Shown here: positions 36,401-48,400 of the stretch, one piece after another
How positions within the stretch are numbered: the stretch's first letter is position 1
Layout: each line of letters starts with the position of its first letter
Program-made: the position numbers and the translations under genes
Source: Glandiceps talaboti
Taxonomy: Eukaryota; Hemichordata; Enteropneusta; Spengelidae
NCBI RefSeq assembly: GCF_964340395.1
Contig: NC_135555.1
Location: 5,313,001-5,377,000, forward strand
Direction: 5' to 3'
DNA: 64,000 nucleotides
Notes under the pieces: model-generated
Databases searched by the model: none
Told to the model about the DNA's origin: nothing
Seen by the model: the letters and a program-made list of their open reading frames with translations, nothing else

Positions 36401-39400
36401 GAGTTGTTGGTAAAGCAGAAGTTGTGGCCTCTTCTGTTGTTGTTGTTGCAAAGATTGTTGTCTCAGAAGGTGTTGTCGGTACAGTAGTTGTCAAATTGAA
36501 TGTTGTGAACTCCGTTTCTACAGTGGTGGGCAAACCAGTTGTAGTAGTAACAGCAGGTTGTGATGTTTCAGCTGGAGTTGTTGTTGTCAAAACTGTTGTT
36601 GCACTAGGTGTTGTTGGCAAAGCAGTGGTTACATTCAAGGTAGTCAGTTCCGTCTGTGTGGTAGTTGGTATAGTGGAAGCTGTAAGAGTGGCTGGTGTTG
36701 TTGCTGCTTCTGTGGTTGTTTCCAAGACTGTTGTGGGACTAGTAGTTGTGAGAGAGGATGTTGTCAATTCCTCCTCTGTAGTAGTTGGCACACTAGTAGT
36801 TGTTAGTGTTGGTGCAGATGTCTCCAATTCTGTTGTTGTTGTTGTTGCAGTAACAGTTGTTAGGCTTGGAGTTGTTGGTAAAGCAGAAGTTGTGGCCTCT
36901 TCTGTTGTTGTTGTTGCCAGGACTGTTGTCTTAGAAGGTGTTGTCGGTACAGTAGTTGTGAAATTGAATGTTGTGAACTCCGTTTCTATAGTGGTGGGCA
37001 AACCAGTTGTAGTAGTAACAGCAGGTTGTGATGTTTCAGCTGGAGTTGTTGTTGTCAAAACTGTTGTTGCACTAGGTGTTGTTGGCAAAGCAGTGGTTAC
37101 ATTCAAGCTAGTCAGTTCCGTCTGTGTGGTAGTTGGTATAGTGGAAGCTGTAAGAGTGGCTGGTGTTGTTGCTGCTTCTGTGGTTGTTTCCAAGACTGTT
37201 GTGGGACTAGTAGTTGTGAGAGAAGATGTTGTCAATTCCTCCTCTGTAGTAGTTGGCACACTAGTAGTTGTTAGTGTTGGTGCAGATGTCTCCAATTCTG
37301 TTGTTGTTGTTGTTGTTGCAGTAACAGTTGTTAGGCTTTGAGTTGTTGGTAAAGCAGAAGTTGTGGCCTCTTCTGTTGTTGTTGTTGCCAGGACTGTTGT
37401 CTTAGAAGGTGTTGTCGGTACAGTAGTTGTGAAATTGAATGTTGTGAACTCCGTTTCTATAGTGGTGGGCAAACCAGTTGTAGTAGTAACAGCAGGTTGT
37501 GATGTTTCAGCTGGAGTTGTTGTTGTCAAAACTGTTGTTGCACTAGGTGTTGTTGGCAAAGCAGTGGTTACATTCAAGGTAGTCAGTTCCGTCTGTGTGG
37601 TAGTTGGTATAGTGGAAGCTGTAAGAGTGGCTGATGTTGTTGCTGCTTCTGTGGTTGTTTCCAAGACTGTTGTGGGACTAGTAGTTGTGAGAGAAGATGT
37701 TGTCAATTCCTCCTCTGTAGTAGTTGGCACACTAGTAGTTGTTAGTGTTGGTGCAGATGTCTCCAATTCTGTTGTTGTTGTTGCTACAGTAACAGTTGTT
37801 AGGCTTGGAGTTGTTGGTAAAGCAGAAGTTGTGGCCTCTTCTGTTGTTGTTGTTGCAAAGATTGTTGTCTCAGAAGGTGTTGTCGGTACAGTAGTTGTCA
37901 AATTGAATGTTGTGAACTCCGTTTCTACAGTGGTGGGCAAACCAGTTGTAGTAGTAACAGCAGGTTGTGATGTTTCAGCTGGAGTTGTTGTTGTCAAAAC
38001 TGTTGTTGCACTAGGTGTTGTTGGCAAAGCAGTGGTTACATTCAAGGTAGTCAGTTCCGTCTGTGTGGTAGTTGGTATAGTGGAAGCTGTAAGAGTGGCT
38101 GGTGTTGTTGCTGCTTCTGTGGTTGTTTCCAAGACTGTTGTGGGACTAGTAGTTGTGAGAGAGGATGTTGTCAATTCCTCCTCTGTAGTAGTTGGCACAC
38201 TAGTAGTTGTTAGTGTTGGTGCAGATGTCTCCAATTCTGTTGTTGTTGTTGCTACAGTAACAGTTGTTAGGCTTGGAGTTGTTGGTAAAGCAGAAGTTGT
38301 GGCCTCTTCTGTTGTTGTTGTTGCAAAGATTGTTGTCTCAGAAGGTGTTGTCGGTACAGTAGTTGTGAAATTGAATGTTGTGAACTCCGTTTCTACAGTG
38401 GTGGGCAAACCAGTTGTAGTAGTAACAGCAGGTTGTGATGTTTCAGCTGGAGTTGTTGTTGTCAAAACTGTTGTTGCACTAGGTGTTGTTGGCAAAGCAG
38501 TGGTTACATTCAAGGTAGTCAGTTCCGTCTGTGTGGTAGTTGGTATAGTGGAAGCTGTAAGAGTGGCTGGTGTTGTTGCTGCTTCTGTGGTTGTTTCCAA
38601 GACTGTTGTGGGACTAGTAGTTGTGAGAGAAGATGTTGTCAATTCCTCCTCTGTAGTAGTTGGCACACTAGTAGTTGTTAGTGTTGGTGCAGATGTCTCC
38701 AATTCTGTTGTTGTTGTTGCTACAGTAACAGTTGTTAGGCTTGGAGTTGTTGGTAAAGCAGAAGTTGTGGCCTCTTCTGTTGTTGTTGTTGCAAAGATTG
38801 TTGTCTCAGAAGGTGTTGTCGGTACAGTAGTTGTGAAATTGAATGTTGTGAACTCCGTTTCTACAGTGGTGGGGAAACCAGTTGTAGTAGTAACAGCAGG
38901 TTGTGATGTTTCAGCTGGAGTTGTTGTTGTCAAAACTGTTGTTGCACTAGGTGTTGTTGGCAAAGCAGTGGTTACATTCAAGGTAGTCAGTTCCGTCTGT
39001 GTGGTAGTTGGTATAGTGGAAGCTGTAAGAGTGGCTGGTGTTGTTGCTGCTTCTGTGGTTGTTTCCAAGACTGTTGTGGGACTAGTAGTTGTGAGAGAAG
39101 ATGTTGTCAATTCCTCCTCTGTAGTAGTTGGCACACTAGTAGTTGTTAGTATTGGTGCAGATGTCTCCAATTCTGTTGTTGTTGTTGCAGTAACAGTTGT
39201 TAGGCTTGGAGTTGTTGGTAAAGCAGAAGTTGTGGCCTCTTCTGTTGTTGTTGTTGCCAGGACTGTTGTCTTAGAAGGTGTTGTCGGTACAGTAGTTGTG
39301 AAATTGAATGTTGTGAACTCCGTTTCTACAGTGGTGGGCAAACCAGTTGTAGTAGTAACAGCAGGTTGTGATGTTTCAGCTGGAGTTGTTGTTGTCAAAA

Positions 39401-42400
39401 CTGTTGTTGCACTAGGTGTTGTTGGCAAAGCAGTGGTTACATTCAAGCTAGTCAGTTCCGTCTGTGTGGTAGTTGGTATAGTGGAAGCTGTAAGAGTGGC
39501 TGGTGTTGTTGCTGCTTCTGTGGTTGTTTCCAAGACTGTTGTGGGACTAGTAGTTGTGAGAGAAGATGTTGTCAATTCCTCCTCTGTAGTAGTTGGCACA
39601 CTAGTAGTTGTTAGTGTTGGTGCAGATGTCTCCAATTCTGTTGTTGTTGTTGCAGTAACAGTTGTTAGGCTTGGAGTTGTTGGTAAAGCAGAAGTTGTGG
39701 CCTCTTCTGTTGTTGTTGTTGCCAGGACTGTTGTCTTAGAAGGTGTTGTCGGTACAGTAGTTGTGAAATTGAATGTTGTGAACTCCGTTTCTATAGTGGT
39801 GGGCAAACCAGTTGTAGTAGTAACAGCAGGTTGTGATGTTTCAGCTGGAGTTGTTGTTGTCAAAACTGTTGTTGCACTAGGTGTTGTTGGCAAAGCAGTG
39901 GTTACATTCAAGGTAGTCAGTTCCGTCTGTGTGGTAGTTGGTATAGTGGAAGCTATAAGAGGGGCTGATGTTGTTGCTGCTTCTGTGGTTGTTTCCAAGA
40001 CTGTTGTGGGACTAGTAGTTGTGAGAGAAGATGTTGTCAATTCCTCCTCTGTAGTAGTTGGCACACTAGTAGTTGTTAGTGTTGGTGCAGACGTCTCCAA
40101 TTCTGTTGTTGTTGTTGCAGTAACAGTTGTTAGGCTTGGAGTTGTTGGAAAAGCAGAAGTTGTGGCCTCTTCTGTTGTTGTTGTTGTTGTTGCCAAGATT
40201 GTTGTCTTAGAAGGTGTTGTCGGTACAGTAGTTGTGAAATTGAATGTTGTGAACTCCGTTTCTACAGTGGTGGGCAAACCAGTTGTAGTAGTAACAGCAG
40301 GTTGTGATGTTTCAGCTGGAGTTGTTGTTGTCAAAACTGTTGTTGCACTAGGTGTTGTTGGCAAAGCAGTGGTTACATTCAAGCTAGTCAGTTCCGTCTG
40401 TGTGGTAGTTGGTATAGTGGAAGCTGTAAGAGTGGCTGGTGTTGTTGCTGCTTCTGTGGTTGTTTCCAAGACTGTTGTGGGACTAGTAGTTGTGAGAGAA
40501 GATGTTGTCAATTCCTCCTCTGTAGTAGTTGGCACACTAGTAGTTGTTAGTGTTGGTGCAGATGTCTCCAATTCTGTTGTTGTTGTTGTTGTTGTTGCAG
40601 TAACAGTTGTTAGGCTTGGAGTTGTTGGTAAAGCAGAAGTTGTGGCCTCTTCTGTTGTTGTTGTTGCCAGGACTGTTGTCTTAGAAGGTGTTGTCGGTAC
40701 AGTAGTTGTGAAATTGAATGTTGTGAACTCCGTTTCTATAGTGGTGGGCAAACCAGTTGTAGTAGTAACAGCAGGTTGTGATGTTTCAGCTGGAGTTGTT
40801 GTTGTCAAAACTGTTGTTGCACTAGGTGTTGTTGGCAAAGCAGTGGTTACATTCAAGGTAGTCATTTCCGTCTGTGTGGTAGTTGGTATAGTGGAAGCTG
40901 TAAGAGTGGCTGGTGTTGTTGCTGCTTCTGTGGTTGTTTCCAAGACTGTTGTGGGACTAGTAGTTGTGAGAGAAGATGTTGTCAATTCCTCCTCTGTAGT
41001 AGTTGGCACACTAGTAGTTGTTAGTGTTGGTGCAGATGTCTCCAATTCTGATGTTGTTGTTGTTGTTGTTGTTGTTGTTGCAGTAACAGTTGTTAGGCTT
41101 GGAGTTGTTGGTAAAGCAGAAGTTGTGGCCTCTTCTGTTGTTGTTGTTGCCAGGACTGTTGTCTTAGAAGGTGTTGTCGGTACAGTAGTTGTGAAATTGA
41201 ATGTTGTGAACTCTGTTTCTATAGTGGTGGGCAAACCAGTTGTAGTAGTAACAGCAGGTTGTGATGTTTCAGCTGGAGTTGTTGTTGTCAAAACTGTTGT
41301 TGCACTAGGTGTTGTTGGCAAAGCAGTGGTTACATTCAAGGTAGTCAGTTCCGTCTGTGTGGTAGTTGGTATAGTGGAAGCTGTAAGAGTGGCTGGTGTT
41401 GTTGCTGCTTCTGTGGTTGTTTCCAAGACTGTTGTGGGACTAGTAGTTGTGAGAGAAGATGTTGTCAATTCCTCCTCTGTAGTAGTTGGCACACTAGTAG
41501 TTGTTAGTATTGGTGCAGATGTCTCCAATTCTGTTGTTGTTGTTGCAGTAACAGTTGTTAGGCTTGGAGTTGTTGGTAAAGCAGAAGTTGTGGCCTCTTC
41601 TGTTGTTGTTGTTGCCAGGACTGTTGTCTTAGAAGGTGTTGTCGGTACAGTAGTTGTGAAATTGAATGTTGTGAACTCCGTTTCTATAGTGGTATGCAAA
41701 CCAGTTGTAGTAGTAACAGCAGGCTGTGATGTTTCAGCTGAAGTTGTTGTTGTCAAAACTGTTGTTGCACTAGGTGTTGTTGGCAAAGCAGTGGTTACAT
41801 TCAAGGTAGTCAGTTCTGTCTGTGTTATAGTTGGTATAGTGGAAGCTGTAAGAGTGGCTGGTGTTGTTGCTGCTTCTGTGGTTGTTTCCAAGACTGTTGT
41901 GGGACTAGTAGTTGTGAGAGAAGATGTTGTCAATTCCTCCTCTGTAGTAGTTGGCACACTAGTAGTTGTTAGTGTTGGTGCAGATGTCTCCAATTCTGTT
42001 GTTGTTGTTGTTGTTGTTGTTGTTGCAGTAACAGTTGTTAGGCTTGGAGTTGTTGGTAAAGCAGAAGTTGTGGCCTCTTCTGTTGTTGTTGTTGCCAGGA
42101 CTGTTGTCTTAGAAGGTGTTGTCGGTACAGTAGTTGTGAAATTGAATGTTGTGAACTCCGTTTCTATAGTGGTGGGCAAACCAGTTGTAGTAGTAACAGC
42201 AGGTTGTGATGTTTCAGCTGGAGTTGTTGTTGTCAAAACTGTTGTTGCACTAGGTGTTGTTGGCAAAGCAGTGGTTACATTCAAGGTAGTCAGTTCCGTC
42301 TGTGTGGTAGTTGGTATAGTGGAAGCTGTAAGAGTGGCTGGTGTTGTTGCTGCTTCTGTGGTTGTTTCCAAGACTGTTGTGGGACTAGTAGTTGTTAGAG

Positions 42401-45400
42401 AAGATGTTGTCAATTCCTCCTCTGTAGTAGTTGGCACACTAGTAGTTGTTAGTATTGGTGCAGATGTCTCCAATTCTGTTGTTGTTGTTGCAGTAACAGT
42501 TGTTAGGCTTGGAGTTGTTGGTAAAGCAGAAGTTGTGGCCTCTTCTGTTGTTGTTGTTGCCATGACTGTTGTCTTAGAAGGTGTTGTCGGTACAGTAGTT
42601 GTGAAATTGAATGTTGTGAACTCCGTTTCTACAGTGGTGGGCAAACCAGTTGTAGTAGTAACAGCAGGTTGTGATGTTTCAGCTGGAGTTGTTGTTGTCA
42701 AAACTGTTGTTGCACTAGGTGTTGTTGGCAAAGCAGTGGTTACATTCAAGGTAGTCAGTTCCGTCTGTGTGGTAGTTGGTATAGTGGAAGCTGTAAGAGT
42801 GGCTGGTGTTGTTGCTGCTTCTGTGGTTGTTTCCAAGACTGTTGTGGGACTAGTAGTTGTTAGAGAAGATGTTGTCAATTCCTCCTCTGTAGTAGTTGGC
42901 ACACTAGTAGTTGTTAGTATTGGTGCAGATGTCTCCAATTCTGTTGTTGTTGTTGTTGCAGTAACAGTTGTTAGGCTTGGAGTTGTTGGTAAAGCAGAAG
43001 TTGTGGCCTCTTCTGTTGTTGTTGTTGCCATGACTGTTGTCTTAGAAGGTGTTGTCGGTACAGTAGTTGTGAAATTGAATGTTGTGAACTCCGTTTCTAC
43101 AGTGGTGGGCAAACCAGTTGTAGTAGTAACAGCAGGTTGTGATGTTTCAGCTGGAGTTGTTGTTGTCAAAACTGTTGTTGCACTAGGTGTTGTTGGCAAA
43201 GCAGTGGTTACATTCAAGGTAGTCAGTTCCGTCTGTGTGGTAGTTGGTATAGTGGAAGCTGTAAGAGTGGCTGGTGTTGTTGCTGCTTCTGTGGTTGTTT
43301 CCAAGACTGTTGTGGGACTAGTAGTTGTTAGAGAAGATGTTGTCAATTCCTCCTCTGTAGTAGTTGGCACACTAGTAGTTGTTAGTATTGGTGCAGATGT
43401 CTCCAATTCTGTTGTTGTTGTTGCAGTAACAGTTGTTAGGCTTGGAGTTGTTGGTAAAGCAGAAGTTGTGGCCTCTTCTGTTGTTGTTGTTGCCATGACT
43501 GTTGTCTTAGAAGGTGTTGTCGGTACAGTAGTTGTGAAATTGAATGTTGTGAACTCCGTTTCTACAGTGGTGGGCAAACCAGTTGTAGTAGTAACAGCAG
43601 GTTGTGATGTTTCAGCTGGAGTTGTTGTTGTCAAAACTGTTGTTGCACTAGGTGTTGTTGGCAAAGCAGTGGTTACATTCAAGCTAGTCAGTTCCGTCTG
43701 TGTGGTAGTTGGTATAGTGGAAGCTGTAAGAGTGGCTGGTGTTGTTGCTGCTTCTGTGGTTGTTTCCAAGACTGTTGTGGGACTAGTAGTTGTGAGAGAA
43801 GATGTTGTCAATTCCTCCTCTGTAGTAGTTGGCACACTAGTAGTTGTTAGTGTTGGTGCAGACGTCTCCAATTCTGTTGTTGTTGTTGCAGTAACAGTTG
43901 TTAGGCTTGGAGTTGTTGGAAAAGCAGAAGTTGTGGCCTCTTCTGTTGTTGTTGTTGTTGCCAAGATTGTTGTCTTAGAAGGTGTTGTCGGTACAGTAGT
44001 TGTGAAATTGAATGTTGTGAACTCCGTTTCTACAGTGGTGGGGAAACCAGTTGTAGTAGTAACAGCAGGCTGTGATGTTTCAGCTGGAGTTGTTGTTGTC
44101 AAAACTGTTGTTGCACTAGGTGTTGTTGGCAAAGCAGTGGTTACATTCAAGGTAGTCAGTTCTGTCTGTGTTATAGTTGGTATAGTGGAAGCTGTAAGAG
44201 TGGCTGGTGTTGTTGCTGCTTCTGTGGTTGTTTCCAAGACTGTTGTGGGACTAGTAGTTGTGAGAGAAGATGTTGTCAATTCCTCCTCTGTAGTAGTTGG
44301 CACACTAGTAGTTGTTAGTGTTGGTGCAGATGTCTCCAATTCTGTTGTTGTTGTTGTTGTTGTTGCAGTAACAGTTGTTAGGCTTGGAGTTGTTGGTAAA
44401 GCAGAAGTTGTGGCCTCTTCTGTTGTTGTTGTTGCCAGGACTGTTGTCTTAGAAGGTGTTGTCGGTACAGTAGTTGTGAAATTGAATGTTGTGAACTCCG
44501 TTTCTATAGTGGTGGGCAAACCAGTTGTAGTAGTAACAGCAGGTTGTGATGTTTCAGCTGGAGTTGTTGTTGTCAAAACTGTTGTTGCACTAGGTGTTGT
44601 TGGCAAAGCAGTGGTTACATTCAAGGTAGTCAGTTCCGTCTGTGTGGTAGTTGGTATAGTGGAAGCTGTAAGAGTGGCTGGTGTTGTTGCTGCTTCTGTG
44701 GTTGTTTCCAAGACTGTTGTGGGACTAGTAGTTGTGAGAGAAGATGTTGTCAATTCCTCCTCTGTAGTAGTTGGCACACTAGTAGTTGTTAGTATTGGTG
44801 CAGATGTCTCCAATTCTGTTGTTGTTGTTGCAGTAACAGTTGTTAGGCTTGGAGTTGTTGGTAAAGCAGAAGTTGTGGCCTCTTCTGTTGTTGTTGTTGC
44901 CAGGACTGTTGTCTTAGAAGGTGTTGTCGGTACAGTAGTTGTGAAATTGAATGTTGTGAACTCCGTTTCTATAGTGGTGGGCAAACCAGTTGTAGTAGTA
45001 ACAGCAGGTTGTGATGTTTCAGCTGGAGTTGTTGTTGTCAAAACTGTTGTTGCACTAGGTGTTGTTGGCAAAGCAGTGGTTACATTCAAGGTAGTCAGTT
45101 CCGTCTGTGTGGTAGTTGGTATAGTGGAAGCTATAAGAGGGGCTGATGTTGTTGCTGCTTCTGTGGTTGTTTCCAAGACTGTTGTGGGACTAGTAGTTGT
45201 GAGAGAAGATGTTGTCAATTCCTCCTCTGTAGTAGTTGGCACACTAGTAGTTGTTAGTGTTGGTGCAGACGTCTCCAATTCTGTTGTTGTTGTTGCAGTA
45301 ACAGTTGTTAGGCTTGGAGTTGTTGGAAAAGCAGAAGTTGTGGCCTCTTCTGTTGTTGTTGTTGTTGTTGCCAAGATTGTTGTCTTAGAAGGTGTTGTCG

Positions 45401-48400
45401 GTACAGTAGTTGTGAAATTGAATGTTGTGAACTCCGTTTCTACAGTGGTGGGCAAACCAGTTGTAGTAGTAACAGCAGGTTGTGATGTTTCAGCTGGAGT
45501 TGTTGTTGTCAAAACTGTTGTTGCACTAGGTGTTGTTGGCAAAGCAGTGGTTACATTCAAGCTAGTCAGTTCCGTCTGTGTGGTAGTTGGTATAGTGGAA
45601 GCTGTAAGAGTGGCTGGTGTTGTTGCTGCTTCTGTGGTTGTTTCCAAGACTGTTGTGGGACTAGTAGTTGTGAGAGAAGATGTTGTCAATTCCTCCTCTG
45701 TAGTAGTTGGCACACTAGTAGTTGTTAGTGTTGGTGCAGATGTCTCCAATTCTGTTGTTGTTGTTGTTGTTGTTGTTGCAGTAACAGTTGTTAGGCTTGG
45801 AGTTGTTGGTAAAGCAGAAGTTGTGGCCTCTTCTGTTGTTGTTGTTGCCAAGACTGTTGTCTTAGAAGGTGTTGTCGGTACAGTAGTTGTGAAATTGAAT
45901 GTTGTGAACTCCGTTTCTATAGTGGTGGGCAAACCAGTTGTAGTAGTAACAGCAGGTTGTGATGTTTCAGCTGGAGTTGTTGTTGTCAAAACTGTTGTTG
46001 CACTAGGTGTTGTTGGCAAAGCAGTGGTTACATTCAAGGTAGTCAGTTCCGTCTGTGTGGTAGTTGGTATAGTGGAAGCTGTAAGAGTGGCTGGTGTTGT
46101 TGCTGCTTCTGTGGTTGTTTCCAAGACTGTTGTGGGACTAGTAGTTGTGAGAGAAGATGTTGTCAATTCCTCCTCTGTAGTAGTTGGCACACTAGTAGTT
46201 GTTAGTATTGGTGCAGATGTCTCCAATTCTGTTGTTGTTGTTGCAGTAACAGTTGTTAGGCTTGGAGTTGTTGGTAAAGCAGAAGTTGTGGCCTCTTCTG
46301 TTGTTGTTGTTGCCAGGACTGTTGTCTTAGAAGGTGTTGTCGGTACAGTAGTTGTGAAATTGAATGTTGTGAAGTCCGTTTCTATAGTGGTGGGCAAACC
46401 AGTTGTAGTAGTAACAGCAGGTTGTGATGTTTCAGCTGGAGTTGTTGTTGTCAAAACTGTTGTTGCACTAGGTGTTGTTGGCAAAGCAGTGGTTACATTC
46501 AAGGTAGTCAGTTCCGTCTGTGTGGTAGTTGGTATAGTGGAAGCTATAAGAGTGGCTGATGTTGTTGCTGCTTCTGTGGTTGTTTCCAAGACTGTTGTGG
46601 GACTAGTAGTTGTGAGAGAAGATGTTGTCAATTCCTCCTCTGTAGTAGTTGGCACACTAGTAGTTGTTAGTGTTGGTGCAGACGTCTCCAATTCTGTTGT
46701 TGTTGTTGCAGTAACAGTTGTTAGGCTTGGAGTTGTTGGAAAAGCAGAAGTTGTGGCCTCTTCTGTTGTTGTTGTTGTTGTTGTTGCCAAGATTGTTGTC
46801 TTAGAAGGTGTTGTCGGTACAGTAGTTGTGAAATTGAATGTTGTGAACTCCGTTTCTACAGTGGTGGGGAAACCAGTTGTAGTAGTAACAGCAGGCTGTG
46901 ATGTTTCAGCTGGAGTTGTTGTTGTCAAAACTGTTGTTGCACTAGGTGTTGTTGGCAAAGCAGTGGTTACATTCAAGGTAGTCAGTTCTGTCTGTGTGGT
47001 AGTTGGTATAGTGGAAGCTGTAAGAGTGGCTGGTGTTGTTGCTGCTTCTGTGGTTGTTTCCAAGACTGTTGTGGGACTAGTAGTTGTGAGAGAAGATGTT
47101 GTCAATTCCTCCTCTGTAGTAGTTGGCACACTAGTAGTTGTTAGTGTTGGTGCAGATGTCTCCAATTCTGTTGTTGTTGTTGCAGTAACAGTTGTTAGGC
47201 TTGGAGTTGTTGGAAAAGCAGAAGTTGTGGCCTCTTCTGTTGTTGTTGTTGTTGTTGTTGTTGCCAAGATTGTTGTCTTAGAAGGTGTTGTCGGTACAGT
47301 AGTTGTGAAATTGAATGTTGTGAACTCCGTTTCTACAGTGGTGGGGAAACCAGTTGTAGTAGTAACAGCAGGTTGTGATGTTTCAGCTGGAGTTGTTGTT
47401 GTCAAAACTGTTGTTGCACTAGGTGTTGTTGGCAAAGCAGTGGTTACATTCAAGGTAGTCAGTTCTGTCTGTGTGGTAGTTGGTATAGTGGAAGCTGTAA
47501 GAGTGGCTGGTGTTGTTGCTGCTTCTGTGGTTGTTTCCAAGACTGTTGTGGGACTAGTAGTTGTGAGAGAAGATGTTGTCAATTCCTCCTCTGTAGTAGT
47601 TGGCACACTAGTAGTTGTTAGTGTTGGTGCAGATGTCTCCAATTCTGTTGTTGTTGTTGTTGCAGTAACAGTTGTTAGGCTTGGAGTTGTTGGTAAAGCA
47701 GAAGTTGTGGCCTCTTCTGTTGTTGTTGTTGCCAGGACTGTTGTCTTAGAAGGTGTTGTCGGTACAGTAGTTGTGAAATTGAATGTTGTGAACTCCGTTT
47801 CTATAGTGGTGGGCAAACCAGTTGTAGTAGTAACAGCAGGTTGTGATGTTTCAGCTGGAGTTGTTGTTGTCAAAACTGTTGTTGCACTAGGTGTTGTTGG
47901 CAAAGCAGTGGTTACATTCAAGCTAGTCAGTTCCGTCTGTGTGGTAGTTGGTATAGTGGAAGCTGTAAGAGTGGCTGGTGTTGTTGCTGCTTCTGTGGTT
48001 GTTTCCAAGACTGTTGTGGGACTAGTAGTTGTGAGAGAAGATGTTGTCAATTCCTCCTCTGTAGTAGTTGGCACACTAGTAGTTGTTAGTGTTGGTGCAG
48101 ATGTCTCCAATTCTGTTGTTGTTGTTGTTGTTGCAGTAACAGTTGTTAGGCTTTGAGTTGTTGGTAAAGCAGAAGTTGTGGCCTCTTCTGTTGTTGTTGT
48201 TGCCAGGACTGTTGTCTTAGAAGGTGTTGTCGGTACAGTAGTTGTGAAATTGAATGTTGTGAACTCCGTTTCTATAGTGGTGGGCAAACCAGTTGTAGTA
48301 GTAACAGCAGGTTGTGATGTTTCAGCTGGAGTTGTTGTTGTCAAAACTGTTGTTGCACTAGGTGTTGTTGGCAAAGCAGTGGTTACATTCAAGGTAGTCA

